Assembly: GCF_002027555.1 (NCBI RefSeq)
Contig: NZ_MXAP01000029.1
Location: forward strand, 1 to 64,000
Source: Moraxella equi
GTDB lineage: Bacteria; Pseudomonadota; Gammaproteobacteria; Pseudomonadales; Moraxellaceae
Length of the DNA stretch: 64,000 bases
Direction: 5' to 3'
The notes beneath the pieces were generated by a model. The model saw only the letters and a program-made list of their open reading frames with translations, was not told the DNA's origin and did not search any database. The position numbers and the translations under genes are program-made. This document shows positions 10,835-21,685 of the stretch, in pieces. The number at the start of each line of letters is the position of its first letter. Positions within the stretch are counted from its first letter, which is position 1.

Positions 10835-13800
10835 ATTTTTCAGCCTATTCTATCAAAAATCCCTTAGTGGCGATTTTGTTATTTACCTTATTTACACTCG
10901 GTGGATTGCTTGCTTTTAACAACATGAAAATTCAGCAGTTCCCCGACATTGATGTGCCTGCCGTCATCGTTACGGTGGCGTATTCGGGGGCAAGCCCTGC
11001 CCAGCTAGAAACAGACGTCGCCAAAAAAATAGAAAACAAAATCACGTCCATATCAGGGGTTAAGCACATTCGCTCGACCTTGCAGACAGGCGTGGCAACG
11101 GTACATACCGAATTTGCCCTAGAAAAAGACCTAGCGGAGGCGGTCGATGACGTGCGTTCGGCACTAGATGAGATTAGCAGTGATTTGCCGGCTGCTGCCG
11201 AAGAGCCGATTATTACCAAGGTCTCCACCGCAGGCTTTCCTGTGGCAGGCTATTCGGTGGCGTCTGATAACATGAGCGAGGCGGAGCTGTCGTGGTTTGT
11301 TGATGATACATTAAACAAACGTCTTTCTAATGTCGCAGGCGTGGGGACGATGAGCCGTGTGGGCGGTATTGAACGCCAAATCATCGTCGCTCCTGATGTG
11401 ACAAAGCTAAATGGGTGGGGGTTACCCATTGGTAATTTGTCCAACCAAATCAGTGCTTCACAGACAGATGCCACAGGTGGCACCGCCAAAATCGGTGGCG
11501 GTATGCAGACCATTCGAGTGCTAGGGGCGGCACGCAGTGTTGAGGAGCTGGCTCATATCCAAGTCGTTACCCCAGCAGGGGGCGTGCCATTAGGTCAGCT
11601 TGCCAGTATTGATGACGCTCATGCCGACCGAAGTAGCGTGGCAAAGTTGGACGGACAGACGGTGGTCGCGGTTAATTTTACTCGCTCACGTGGGGCAAGC
11701 GAAGTGGATATGGTAAAGGGCATTGATGATGAGCTTGCCAAACTCGCCCAAGAGATACCGCATATCCGTGTCCAAAAAATCTATGACAACGCTCAGCCCG
11801 TTTTTGAAGATTATAATGCCAGCATGAAAATGCTCATCGAGGGCTGTATCTTGGCGGTGGTCGTGGTGTGGCTGTTTTTGCGAAACTGGCGAGCGACTTT
11901 GGCGGCAGCAGCGGCACTGCCGTTGTCGATCATACCGACCTTTTTGGCGATGTATGTGTTTGATTTTAGTTTAAACATCATCTCACTACTTGCCTTGTCG
12001 CTCGTCATCGGTGTGTTGGTTGATGATGCCATTGTTGAAGTGGAAAACATCATGCGACACCTACACATGGGTAAGACCCCATACGAGGCGGCGATGGAGG
12101 CAGCAGATGAGATTGGGCTTGCGGTGGTGGCGACCACGTTTACGCTCATTGCCGTGTTTTTGCCGACCGCCTTTATGAGTGGGGTGGTGGGGCAGTTTTT
12201 TAAGCAGTTTGGGTGGATGGCGGCGATTTCGGTGTTTATCTCGTTATTGGTGGCACGTCTGGTTACGCCCATGATGGCGGCATACATCCTAAAACCTGAA
12301 CAGCCTAAAACCGAGACGACAAGCAAAACCATGACCGCCTATCTCAAACTGGTGTCATGGACATTAAAGCACCGCTTTATCACGCTTGGGGCGACCATTG
12401 TGCTGTTCATCGGTTCGTTGGCGATGGCAGGGCTACTCTCGGGTGAGTTCGTGCCAGCAGATGATAGCGACCAGACCCAGCTCACCTTAGAGCTAACCCC
12501 TGATGCGGTGCTAAAAGACACGACCGTCATCGCAGACATGACTGCCGAGCGTATCCGCCACATCGATGGCGTGCAGTCGGTATTCGTGTCGGTGGGGACG
12601 GCAAGCGGTGGGGCGGACAGTCGCAATGCATCCGCAGGAGCGGAAAATAACGCCACACTCAATGTCGTGCTTGCCCCACGTGGCAAGCGTCCTACAAAGA
12701 CAGAGATAGAACACGCCATATCGGACGTCATCAAAGGCGTGCCGTCTGCTCGCTTTACGGTGGGTATGTCGGCAGGGGGCGATACGGGCTATGGGTTCTC
12801 GCTACGTTCGGATAACCCCAGACTGCTAGAAGAGACGGTGGATAAGGTCATGGCGGAGATTCGTGGACTGCCAAGCGTCTCATTGGTGAGCAGTAACAAG
12901 CCGTTGCCTAAGCCCGAGCTTGCCGTTATCCCTGACCCCATGCGTATGGCGGATAAGGGCGTTACCACGCAGTCGCTTGCTGATACCTTGCGTATCGCCA
13001 CACAGGGCGACTATGAACAGGCACTCTCTAAGCTGAGCCTTGACACACGTCAAATCCCCATTGTCGTGCGACTGCCTGACAGCGTGCGTGCCGACCCTGT
13101 GACGTTGTCTAGCCTGTATGTGCCAAGCAGTACGGGCAATGCGGTCAAGCTCTCGGAAGTGGCGGATATTGACTTTACCACAGGCGAGGCGGAGATTCGC
13201 CGTCTCAATCGTGAACGCAGTATCAAAATCACGGTACAGTCCGAGCAGGAGTTAGGCGAGGTGGTCAGTGCCGTTAAGGACTTGCCAAGCCTAACCAACC
13301 TGCCTGATGGTGTGAGTGCGATGGACGAGGGGCAAGCTGATAGTATGGCGGAGCTATTTACAGGCTTTGTCATTGCGATGGGCGTGGGGATATTTTGCAT
13401 CTTTGGCGTGTTGGTGCTACTGTTCCACAAGGTGTTACAGCCCTTTACTATCCTGATGGCGTTGCCGTTATCTATCGGTGGGGCGTTGATTGGCTTGGTG
13501 GTAACAGGGTCTAGCTTGTCCATTTCGTCCATGATTGGCTTTATCATGCTCATGGGTATCGCCACCAAGAACTCTATCCTGCTCGTGGACTATGCCATCA
13601 TTGCCGAGCAACAGGGCAAATCTCGCCTAGATGCGATACTGGACGCGTGTCGTAAGCGGGCTCGCCCTATCATTATGACAACCATTGCGATGGGGGCAGG
13701 TATGTTGCCATTGGTGTTCGGCTGGGGTGGGGTGGATTCGACCTTTCGCCGTCCGATGGCAGTGGCGGTGCTTGGCGGTCTTATCACGTCCACGTTTTTG

Positions 13801-13878
13801 AGCCTTGTGGTGATACCGGTGGTCTATACACTGATGGACGATGTGGGACGGTGGTTTAAAAAGTCTAAGACGACTTAA
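10831..13878 (+). CDS. RND efflux pump, inner-membrane permease (HAE-1 type)
   Basis: Proton-driven trimeric exporter, 1015 residues. The N-terminus (SIKNPLVAILLFTLFTLGGL, then FPDIDVPAVIVTVAYSGASP) and the order of twelve membrane segments with two large periplasmic loops match the family. The proton-relay aspartates lie in TM4 (VIGVLVDDAIVEVENI), and the symmetry-related motif GIATKNSILLVDYA is in TM10. It is coupled to the adaptor by an ATGA overlap. It ends in charged residues and is followed by a terminator. Family members export drugs, dyes, detergents or bile salts; the present substrate is unknown. Confidence 0.95.
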   Translation: MNFSAYSIKNPLVAILLFTLFTLGGLLAFNNMKIQQFPDIDVPAVIVTVAYSGASPAQLETDVAKKIENKITSISGVKHIRSTLQTGVATVHTEFALEKDLAEAVDDVRSALDEISSDLPAAAEEPIITKVSTAGFPVAGYSVASDNMSEAELSWFVDDTLNKRLSNVAGVGTMSRVGGIERQIIVAPDVTKLNGWGLPIGNLSNQISASQTDATGGTAKIGGGMQTIRVLGAARSVEELAHIQVVTPAGGVPLGQLASIDDAHADRSSVAKLDGQTVVAVNFTRSRGASEVDMVKGIDDELAKLAQEIPHIRVQKIYDNAQPVFEDYNASMKMLIEGCILAVVVVWLFLRNWRATLAAAAALPLSIIPTFLAMYVFDFSLNIISLLALSLVIGVLVDDAIVEVENIMRHLHMGKTPYEAAMEAADEIGLAVVATTFTLIAVFLPTAFMSGVVGQFFKQFGWMAAISVFISLLVARLVTPMMAAYILKPEQPKTETTSKTMTAYLKLVSWTLKHRFITLGATIVLFIGSLAMAGLLSGEFVPADDSDQTQLTLELTPDAVLKDTTVIADMTAERIRHIDGVQSVFVSVGTASGGADSRNASAGAENNATLNVVLAPRGKRPTKTEIEHAISDVIKGVPSARFTVGMSAGGDTGYGFSLRSDNPRLLEETVDKVMAEIRGLPSVSLVSSNKPLPKPELAVIPDPMRMADKGVTTQSLADTLRIATQGDYEQALSKLSLDTRQIPIVVRLPDSVRADPVTLSSLYVPSSTGNAVKLSEVADIDFTTGEAEIRRLNRERSIKITVQSEQELGEVVSAVKDLPSLTNLPDGVSAMDEGQADSMAELFTGFVIAMGVGIFCIFGVLVLLFHKVLQPFTILMALPLSIGGALIGLVVTGSSLSISSMIGFIMLMGIATKNSILLVDYAIIAEQQGKSRLDAILDACRKRARPIIMTTIAMGAGMLPLVFGWGGVDSTFRRPMAVAVLGGLITSTFLSLVVIPVVYTLMDDVGRWFKKSKTT

Positions 13879-13899
13879 TCTAAGACGGTTTAATGGGTC

Positions 13900-13925
13900 A
13901 AAACCACGTCAAAGAGCGTGGTTTT
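13900..13925 (+). terminator. Terminator after the RND pump operon
   Basis: A 9-bp stem (13900-13908 with 13917-13925, 8-base loop) is followed by GTTTTT. It lies between the convergent pump and ruvB genes; the other strand also has a short T run, so it may act in both directions. Confidence 0.75.
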
Positions 13926-13959
13926 GTTTTTGGGGTTAGATTTCCCATACAATTCTCGC

Positions 13960-14943
13960 CTAATCTTCCACCATCATGCCCTTATCCAATAGTATCCGCC
14001 CCTTTGGTGTTCGCTGAATATAACCTTGCTGAATAAGATATGGTTCTATCACGTCTTCAAGCGTCCCTCTATCCTCCGCCATCGCCGCCGCAATCGCCTC
14101 CACGCCCGCAGGTCGCCCATCAAAACGCTCTTTTAGCATGGACAGATAACGCCTATCTAAGTGGTCAAGCCCTTGTTTATCCACCGAAAGCATGTCTAGG
14201 GCAAGGCTTGCCATCTGCCCTGTAACCACGCCATCGCCCTTGACCTCAGCATAATCACGCACACGGCGTAACAGACGGTTGGCGATACGGGGCGTACCAC
14301 GAGAGCGTCTGGCGACCTCGACCGCCCCCATCTCCTCCATGTCAATCCCCAACAGGCGTGCCGAACGTCTCACAATGGTAGTCAAGTCCGCCACATCATA
14401 AAATTCAAGGCGTTGGACGATACCAAATCTATCACGCAAGGGCGATGTCAAAAGCCCTGCCCGAGTGGTCGCTGCCACGAGCGTAAAAGGGGGTAGGTCA
14501 AGTTTGATGGAGCGGGCGGCAGGGCCTTCGCCGATCATGATGTCAAGCTGAAAATCCTCCATCGCAGGGTAGAGTATCTCCTCGATGACAGGCGATAGGC
14601 GATGAATTTCATCAATAAATAATACATCCCCTTCTTCTAAGTTGGTGAGCATGGCAGCCAAATCACCCGCTCTCTCTAACACAGGGCCACTGGTGGAGCG
14701 TAGATTTCCGCCCATCTCACGGGCGATGATGTTGGCAAGGGTGGTCTTGCCGAGTCCAGGGGGGCCAAAAATGAGCGTGTGGTCTAACGCCTCCCCCCGT
14801 TGTCTGGCGGCAGTGATAAACACTTCCATCTGCTCACGCACTTTGGGTTGTCCGATGTAGTCAGATAGGGTGGTGGGGCGAATGGCACGGTCGAGATTGT
14901 CATCTTTTTTGGTGTTGGGGTCGATTAGGCGGTTATGATTCAT
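13960..14943 (-). CDS. ruvB: Holliday junction branch migration ATPase RuvB
   Basis: Hexameric AAA+ motor that works with RuvA to move Holliday junctions. Walker A GPPGLGKT (residues 60-67), Walker B with FIDEIHRL, sensor ATTRAGLL, arginine-containing [12 protein letters not shown] and the C-terminal winged helix ending [12 protein letters not shown] are all visible. 327 residues is slightly short but complete. No ruvA or ruvC gene sits beside it, so the ruv genes are dispersed. Its start is at ATG 14943 with AT-rich sequence before it. Confidence 0.97.
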   Translation of the reverse strand: MNHNRLIDPNTKKDDNLDRAIRPTTLSDYIGQPKVREQMEVFITAARQRGEALDHTLIFGPPGLGKTTLANIIAREMGGNLRSTSGPVLERAGDLAAMLTNLEEGDVLFIDEIHRLSPVIEEILYPAMEDFQLDIMIGEGPAARSIKLDLPPFTLVAATTRAGLLTSPLRDRFGIVQRLEFYDVADLTTIVRRSARLLGIDMEEMGAVEVARRSRGTPRIANRLLRRVRDYAEVKGDGVVTGQMASLALDMLSVDKQGLDHLDRRYLSMLKERFDGRPAGVEAIAAAMAEDRGTLEDVIEPYLIQQGYIQRTPKGRILLDKGMMVED

Positions 14944-15172
14944 GATGATGTTATTAAATTAAAAAGGACTATTATAAAGAAAAATACAGACAATGTGATG
15001 ATTTTATGAATTAATTTTTCAAAAAGTAGGAGTGAAGACAAGAGTAAATCTCATGTCAAATCAAGCCATTCACAAGTAAAACATAACTGTTGCTGTATCA
15101 TTGCTAAACTTGATTTTTAAACACAATTATTCTACATTTTTGGTCAAATTTGAGATATTGTTTTAAAGATTT

Positions 15173-15736
15173 ATGGGTATGATAGTGCCGTTAATTTGGT
15201 CAATAAGTCGGTTATCGCCCATGCTTATGTCAGTATCCCCCAAAAGTCTTGCCAAGTCTGCTGTTGCCACTGTCCGCCGTGAGTTGATGGTGCGTTGTCA
15301 TGGCGTTGATGTGGCAGATGTCGCTAAATTATTAAAAACTTTTATCATTATTTTGGTAACTTGTGTTACCGCAAGCCTACCCATGCAGACCCATGCCAAA
15401 AGCACCAAAACCGCCAAAGCCTACACCATCAGTGCCAATGACGTGGCAGACATTCGAGTGACCAAATACGAGTTGGCATTGGTGCAAGTCATGGCAGAGA
15501 TATGCCCACAGATGTTAAGCGGACGACAAAAGGGCCAGTTTTATGAAGCCTATAACAATCAGCTTCGGGCATTCATTCCCAGTGCTGATGACCCCGAAGA
15601 GATATTGGATTATTTGTCCACACAGCGAGATTACCGAGCGGTACTCCAAAGCGTGCGTTCATGGACAAAAAGTTTCCCCCAAAACGAAAACCGAGAACTA
15701 TGCACTGATTTTGCCAATGTGAGCCGAGCATTTTAA
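15173..15736 (+). CDS. Hypothetical secreted protein
   Basis: I do not recognise this protein. Residues around 50-75 form a signal-peptide-like segment (LLKTFIIILVTCVTASLPM then THAKS), so the real start may be the ATG 38 codons downstream (15287, MVRCHGVD) rather than 15173. The mature part is about 110 residues, mainly helical, with two cysteines (EICPQML and ELCTDF) that may form a disulfide, and sequence such as GQFYEAYNNQLRAFIP. It lies 120 bases upstream of dacC on the same strand without an obvious terminator, so it could share a transcript with it. Confidence is in coding, not function. Confidence 0.6.
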   Translation: MGMIVPLIWSISRLSPMLMSVSPKSLAKSAVATVRRELMVRCHGVDVADVAKLLKTFIIILVTCVTASLPMQTHAKSTKTAKAYTISANDVADIRVTKYELALVQVMAEICPQMLSGRQKGQFYEAYNNQLRAFIPSADDPEEILDYLSTQRDYRAVLQSVRSWTKSFPQNENRELCTDFANVSRAF

Positions 15737-15856
15737 GGCAGTTTGGACTGGATGACCAAAAGGAATTTTGTCAAAACGACAAAAACAATTTTATATTTTT
15801 AGTAAAGTTTGGTATAGTTAGCACTTTTTATGCATAAATTTGAGTGAATTTGCGGT

Positions 15857-17014
15857 ATGATGACTTTTTTTAAGAAAACTTCCCTAGCCTTGGCGTTTTT
15901 GACAGTCTCTGTCACCGCCCTTGCCAATAACGGCATTAATCCCCCCAAGCAAGACAATGCTGCCTATGTGCTTATGGATTATGACACAGGTACAATACTT
16001 GCCCAAAATAACGCCAACGAACCACTGCCCCCAGCGTCATTGACCAAGATGATGACCAGTTATATCTTGGAGCAAAAACTGCTCTCAGGCGAGCTGTCTG
16101 AGACCACGCCCATCAAGGTCAGCGAGAAGGCATGGTGTCGTGGGTCAAGCAGTCAGTCATGCATGTATGTGCCACTGGGCGAGAGTGCTACCGCCATTGA
16201 CATGCTACGGGGTATCATCATACAGTCGGGTAATGATGCGTCAATTGCCGTGGCGGAGCATATCTCAGGGTCAGAATCTGCCTTTGCGGTGATTATGAAT
16301 GATGAAGCTGCCAAGCTGGGCATGACTAATACTCACTTTGCCAACGCCACAGGCATGCCTGCCGAAGGACATCGCTCATCGGCTCAGGATTTGGCAGTAT
16401 TGGCACGCACGGTCATCAAGAACTCAGCACAGTACTACCCCATTTATAGCGAAAAAGAATTTACCTATAACAACATCAAACAAGGCAACCGTAACGCCTT
16501 ATTATTCACGGACGCCACCGTCGATGGTCTAAAAACAGGACACACCGCCGAGTCGGGTTATTCATTGGCGGCGTCAAGTCACAAAGATAACATGCGTCTG
16601 ATTGCCATCGTGCTTGGGGCAAAGAGCATGCAAGCCCGTGCCGACCAAGCTCGTGAACTGCTAGACTTCGGCTTTGGGCATTTTACCAATGTGATGGTTG
16701 CCTCTCAAGGCACAGACGCAGGGGCGATACCTGTGAAGTTTGGCAAGGCGGATACGGTAACTGCCAGCACGCTAAGCGACCTAAAAGTGCTCACCACCAA
16801 AAACCAAACGGGTAATTTCACCACAGCCATCAAGCTCAATGACAGCATTACCGCCCCCATCAAAAAAGGGCAAGAGCTTGGTCAGATGATGGCAGTCATG
16901 GACGGCAAGACCGTTGCCAGTACACCCATCATCGCAGGTGATGACGTGGAGCAGGCGGGCTTTGTCAGTCGTATGTGGGAGAGTTTGGTTGATTGGATAA
17001 AAGGGTTGTTTTAA
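15857..17014 (+). CDS. dacC: D-alanyl-D-alanine carboxypeptidase (PBP5/6 type)
   Basis: Removes the terminal D-alanine from peptidoglycan pentapeptides in the periplasm. Signal peptide (residues 1-23, ending ALA-NN), catalytic S61-L-T-K64, S124-G-N126 and K226-T-G228 motifs, and a C-terminal domain that ends in an amphipathic helix (MWESLVDWIKGLF) used to lie on the outer face of the inner membrane. Length 385 matches PBP5/PBP6. Two adjacent ATGs open the gene; I use the first. The family has several names (dacA, dacC), so the symbol is tentative. A strong terminator follows. Confidence 0.93.
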   Translation: MMTFFKKTSLALAFLTVSVTALANNGINPPKQDNAAYVLMDYDTGTILAQNNANEPLPPASLTKMMTSYILEQKLLSGELSETTPIKVSEKAWCRGSSSQSCMYVPLGESATAIDMLRGIIIQSGNDASIAVAEHISGSESAFAVIMNDEAAKLGMTNTHFANATGMPAEGHRSSAQDLAVLARTVIKNSAQYYPIYSEKEFTYNNIKQGNRNALLFTDATVDGLKTGHTAESGYSLAASSHKDNMRLIAIVLGAKSMQARADQARELLDFGFGHFTNVMVASQGTDAGAIPVKFGKADTVTASTLSDLKVLTTKNQTGNFTTAIKLNDSITAPIKKGQELGQMMAVMDGKTVASTPIIAGDDVEQAGFVSRMWESLVDWIKGLF

Positions 17015-17088
17015 AATTTTAAAACTGTTTTAAAAGGTTTGCAAAAATCATCTTAAAACATCATTTAAAAAAACCATTCGTTATTATA

Positions 17089-17113
17089 AATCGGGGCATG
17101 TCCCCGATTTTTT
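17089..17113 (+). terminator. Terminator after dacC
   Basis: Stem AATCGGGG/CCCCGATT (17089-17096 with 17102-17109), 5-base loop, then a run of T. Confidence 0.88.
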
Positions 17114-17181
17114 GCGGATAAAATTTGTTATAATGGCAAAATTATCCCATACTCATTTATTAAGCTTGCCAAGGATTTTTT

Positions 17182-20100
17182 ATGTTTCAGTCTATTATTA
17201 TTCAGGATTTTATCGCCAAGCAAGACATCAGCGACATGCAGACCGCCTATGACAAATTCACCGCTCATTTTCATGATACGGCTATCCAAAACAACATCCG
17301 TGCGTCCAAAGAAGAGCAGTATCAAGAAGGCTTTTTGAAAGATTTGTTTGTTCATATCTTTGGCTACACCCTCAATCCACAGCCCAATTTTAACCTAACC
17401 ACCGAGCTAAAAAACATCAAAGGCTCAAAAAAATGCGATGGGGCGATTTTAAAAAACAATGAAGCGGTTGCCGTCATTGAATTAAAGGGTATGGATACAA
17501 CCGACCTATCAAAAATAGAAGCCCAAGCATTCGGCTACAAAAATAACCAGCCCAACTGCCGTTATGTCATCATGTCCAATTTCTAAAAAATCCGCTTTTA
17601 TATAGACAATGCAGTGGAGTATTTGGAATTTAATTTATTTACTCTCTCATTTGATGAATTTCAATTATTATATGTATTATTAAATGCCAATAATCTGTTA
17701 AATGATTTGCCATTAGCACTCAAAAAAGCAAGTATCGGACAAGAAGAAAAAATCACTAAGGCGTTGTATAAAGATTATTCCAACTTTAAGCAAGCATTAT
17801 TTGATAATTTGACAAAACATAATAGCCAATTTGACCAATTTGTTTTATTTAGCAAAACCCAAAAACTGCTTGACCGCTTGCTATTTATTTTCTTTGCCGA
17901 AGACAGTCGCCTATTGCCTGCCAATACCGCCCATACGATGATAAAAGAATGGGAGCAAGCCAAAGCCCTAAAACTTAACATCTCTATCTATGGACATCTC
18001 AAAAACTATTTTAATTACCTAAATACAGGCTACAAAGACGAGCATACTGAGATATTTGCTTATAATGGCGGACTGTTTAAGCCCGATGAGATTTTGGATA
18101 ATCTTGTCATCTCTGACGATGTGCTTTATACGCACATCAAAAAATTGGCGGATTATGACTTTAAGAGTGAGATTGATGTCAATATCTTGGGGCATATCTT
18201 TGAAAATTCATTGAATGAAATCGATGAAATCAAAGCCAAAATGAATGGCGAAACGCTAGAAAAATCCCAATCAAAACGCAAAAAAGACGGTGTATTTTAT
18301 ACCCCAAAATACATCACAAGCTATATCGTCCAAAACACCATCGGCAAACTGTGCGATGACAAAAAAGCACGCTTAACATCATCGACACCGAATACGTCCC
18401 CAACCGCCAAAAGAAAACCCAAGAAAAACTCTATCAAAACCTACAAGCCTACCGCACATGGCTACTTGATATTACCATCTGCGACCCTGCGTGTGGTAGT
18501 GGGGCGTTTTTGAATGAAGCGTTGAATTATCTGATTGACGAACATCATTATATTGATGAATTAGAAAGCAAGCTGACGGACAGTAGCTTGACTTATCAAA
18601 ATATCAGTAATCATATCCTAGAAAACAACCTATTTGGCGTGGACATTAATAGCGAAAGCGTGGAGATTGCCAAGTTGTCGCTATGGCTACGCACCGCCGA
18701 ACCGCACCGCAAATTATCCAATCTCAACCAAAACATCAAATGCGGTAACTCTCTTATCGATGATGACACAGTGGCAGGCGACAAAGCCTTTGATTGGCAA
18801 AAAGAATTTCCCAAAGTCTTTGAAAAAGGCGGGTTTGATGTGGTGATTGGTAATCCGCCTTATTTTAATGTGCAGACATTGGGGGCAAAATCTTCGATTG
18901 TTCATTATTTGCAAAATGAATATGATAGTATTTGGCAAGATAAAAGCGATATTCTTTTTTATTTTATAAAAAAGGCAATGCAAATCAGTAAAGATAAAAT
19001 TGGATACATTGTATCAAATGCTTTTTTATTTTCAGATAAAGCTCAAAAGTTAAGAAATGAAATTATTACAGATAATCGCTTATCAACGGTTGTAAATTTT
19101 GAAAGGTATATGATTTTTGAAGACGCATCAATTACATCTTGCGTTATTTTGTTTGAAAAAGACAAAGATAAAACAAAGGTATTTTTATTAAAAGACAAAA
19201 ATTATGAAATTACCGATATTGCAAATTTTATTGATGATGATAAAAACGCATTTGAAGTAAATTTTGAGATGAATAATGTTTTTGCCTTAGTTAATGATAA
19301 AATTGCAAAAATAAATCAAAAAATAGATGGTAGTCATAGGCAATTACAAGATATTATTTTAATTGGAAAAGGCATGGAAACAGCTTGTAATTCTGTGTTT
19401 TCATTTGATTATTTTCCAAAACAATTTCCTAAGGAATTTATCAGAAAACAAATGATAGGCGAAAATATTAACCCTTATCGTTTAAATTCTAGTGAAAATT
19501 ATCTTTTGTATTCTGAGAATGTGGATAATTTTGATGATTTGCCAAAATCCATACAAGAGCATTTAATAAGTAATCAAGATATTTTAAAAAATCGCGCAAC
19601 TGTAAAAAATGAAGGTAGAATATGGTATAGATATGCCAGACCTATGCACAAAGACTGTTATCATCTAAATAAAATTTGGTGTTCTTACCGCAGTAGCAAA
19701 AATGCCTTTGTATTAGATGAGAGTAGTGATTATATCGGTTTGACAAATACGACGGTTATTTTTGATACTAATGCAGATATTGATTTGAAATATTTGCTAT
19801 CAATTTTAAATAGTAAATTATTTTCTTTCGTTATCAGTCCATTGGAAAGCAAACGGGTAGTAGCGTTTTTGAATTTTTTGCAAGTGGGGTTGGTAAATTT
19901 CCCATTCCAGAAATATTAAAAGACAAGCAACAACCCTTTATTGAAAAAACAGAACAAATGCTCTGTTTAAACCAACAATTCCAAGAAAGTATTAACAGGT
20001 TTTTACGCACGCTTGACCGTGAATTTGATTTATCAGAATGTTCCAAAAATTTACAATCGTGGTATGAGCTTGATTATAAAGACTTCATCAACGAGCTTGC

Positions 20101-20282
20101 CAAGAAAAAGATAAAGCTGTCCCTTGCCCAAAAAAGCGAGTGGGAAGACGATTTTGTCAGTGAGCAACAAAAAAACAATGAACATTAAAGCTCAAATTAA
20201 CACCCTAGATGACGCCATTAATCAGATGGTGTATGAGCTGTATGGACTAAGTGATGATGAGATTGCATTGATTGGGTGGTAG
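17182..20282 (+). pseudogene. Type IIG restriction-modification enzyme (nuclease-methyltransferase fusion), inactivated
   Basis: In an intact state this would be a single protein of about 1,030 residues that both methylates and cuts DNA. Pieces in order: a PD-(D/E)xK nuclease (CDGAIL then VIELKG, about residues 95-120), a helical linker, methyltransferase motif I DPACGSGAFL (base ~18490), motif IV NPPYF (~18850), a target-recognition region, and a family-like C-terminus DDAINQMVYELYGL. The frame is broken four times: TAA at 17584-17586 in place of an expected Glu (SNF-stop-KIRFYIDN), a one-base loss near 18361-18375 (A6 run), another near 19822-19832, and a one-base gain in the A7 run 20169-20175. 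The four resulting ORFs (17182-17586, 17614-18513, 18510-19919, 19958-20188) should not be read as separate genes. AT-rich compared with dacC and the flavoprotein, consistent with acquisition. Confidence 0.88.
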
Positions 20283-20289
20283 CATATGC

Positions 20290-21519
20290 TCACACCGCCA
20301 TCGCACACGCAAAGCCACTTGCCCATGCCCAGTGAAAATTATAACCGCCAAGCTGACCTGTGACATCCAGTACTTCGCCGATAAAGTATAGACCATCGCA
20401 CAGTTTGCTCTCAAAGGTCTTGCTAGATACATCACGGGTGTCCACCCCGCCAAGGGTTACTTCTGCCACTCGGTAGCCTTCGGTGCCTGATGGCTTGATT
20501 TGCCAGTCGTTTAGGGCGTTGCCGAGCGTGATGAGTTCTTTGTCCTTGATGTTGGCAAGTTCGCTGTCTTTGTGCTGTTGCCAAAAGTGACTCTCTAACG
20601 CCAATAGTAATTTTTTGGCAAAATAGGGTTGTAAGGCGGTGCGAATGTGCTGTTTGGGGTGCGTGTGTTTGTGCTTGATTAACAGCTCGCCTGCACTCAT
20701 GTGTGGCAGTAGGTTGATGTGAATGTACTCGCCGATTTGCCAATAGTTGGACAGTTGAAGCATGGCAGGGCCTGACAGCCCCCGATGGGTAAACAGTAGC
20801 GGTAGGGCAAATTGGGCTTTTTCATTAAAAGCGATGACGTCCATGCTGATACCGCTTAGCTCTTTTGCCATGGCTCCAATGTGGTCGGTAAAGGTAAACG
20901 GCACAAGACCTGCCGATGTTGGCAGTACCTGATGTCCAAACTGCTCGGCAATCTGATAGCCAAAACCGCTCGCCCCGAGCGTGGGAATGGACAGACCGCC
21001 TGTGGCGATGATGAGTGAGTGGGCAGATAGGGTGTGCTCACGGTTGTCTTTGTGCGTGGTTAGGGTGAATGTGTCGCTCTTGTTGATGGTGCTGATTTTG
21101 GTGTTTAGCCAGATGGTTACGCCATGATGGTCGCATTCGGTCAGGATCATGTTTAGGATGTCTTTGGATGAGTCATCGCAGAACAGTTGCCCGTGCGACT
21201 TTTCATGAAAACCAATGCCATGCTTATAGACATAATTCATGAAATGATGGGGCGTGAATTTTGCCAATGCCGACCGTACAAAATGCGGATTATGGCTGAT
21301 AAAATGCTCAGGACGCACGTCCATATTGACGAAGTTACACCGTCCGCCCCCTGACATGAGAATTTTTTTGCCAGCTTTGTTGGCGTGGTCAAGCACCAGC
21401 ACGCTTTTGCCACGTTCGGCAAGATGAAAGGCACAAAACAGCCCAGAAGCCCCTGCACCGATGATGATGGCGTCAAAGTGGGTGGCGGACTTGGGCGATG
21501 ATGGGGTCGGATGAGTCAT
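20290..21519 (-). CDS. HI0933/YhiN family FAD-dependent flavoprotein
   Basis: NAD(P)/FAD-dependent oxidoreductase of the HI0933-like (BaiN/YhiN) family, whose cellular role is poorly known. The N-terminal FAD motif is IIIGAGASGLFCAFHLAERG, followed by the family's KKILMSGGGRCNF loop, the TGGLSIPTLGASGFGY block and a C-terminal FAD-closing segment with FIGEVLDVTGQLGGYNFHWAWASG. 409 residues is usual. It ends eight bases from the end of the dead type IIG gene, with which it converges, and no terminator is obvious between them. Start ATG 21519. Confidence 0.9.
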   Translation of the reverse strand: MTHPTPSSPKSATHFDAIIIGAGASGLFCAFHLAERGKSVLVLDHANKAGKKILMSGGGRCNFVNMDVRPEHFISHNPHFVRSALAKFTPHHFMNYVYKHGIGFHEKSHGQLFCDDSSKDILNMILTECDHHGVTIWLNTKISTINKSDTFTLTTHKDNREHTLSAHSLIIATGGLSIPTLGASGFGYQIAEQFGHQVLPTSAGLVPFTFTDHIGAMAKELSGISMDVIAFNEKAQFALPLLFTHRGLSGPAMLQLSNYWQIGEYIHINLLPHMSAGELLIKHKHTHPKQHIRTALQPYFAKKLLLALESHFWQQHKDSELANIKDKELITLGNALNDWQIKPSGTEGYRVAEVTLGGVDTRDVSSKTFESKLCDGLYFIGEVLDVTGQLGGYNFHWAWASGFACAMAV

Positions 21520-21685
21520 GATGGTGTGATGATTTGATGATGAGTGTAGAGAATAAAAGATAAAAATAAAGTGGGCATAAAAATTGCTTTATTTTACCCA
21601 AAATCTGTGTAAAAATCTTAAATTTTTACACAAAAACACCCCATTTTAGGGTATCATACGCCCATATTTTTATGTTCAGCCCGCC

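Noticed and set aside
17614-18513. Separate methyltransferase-like gene
   Set aside because: Its parts continue in neighbouring frames across the lesions, so it is one fragment of the type IIG gene.
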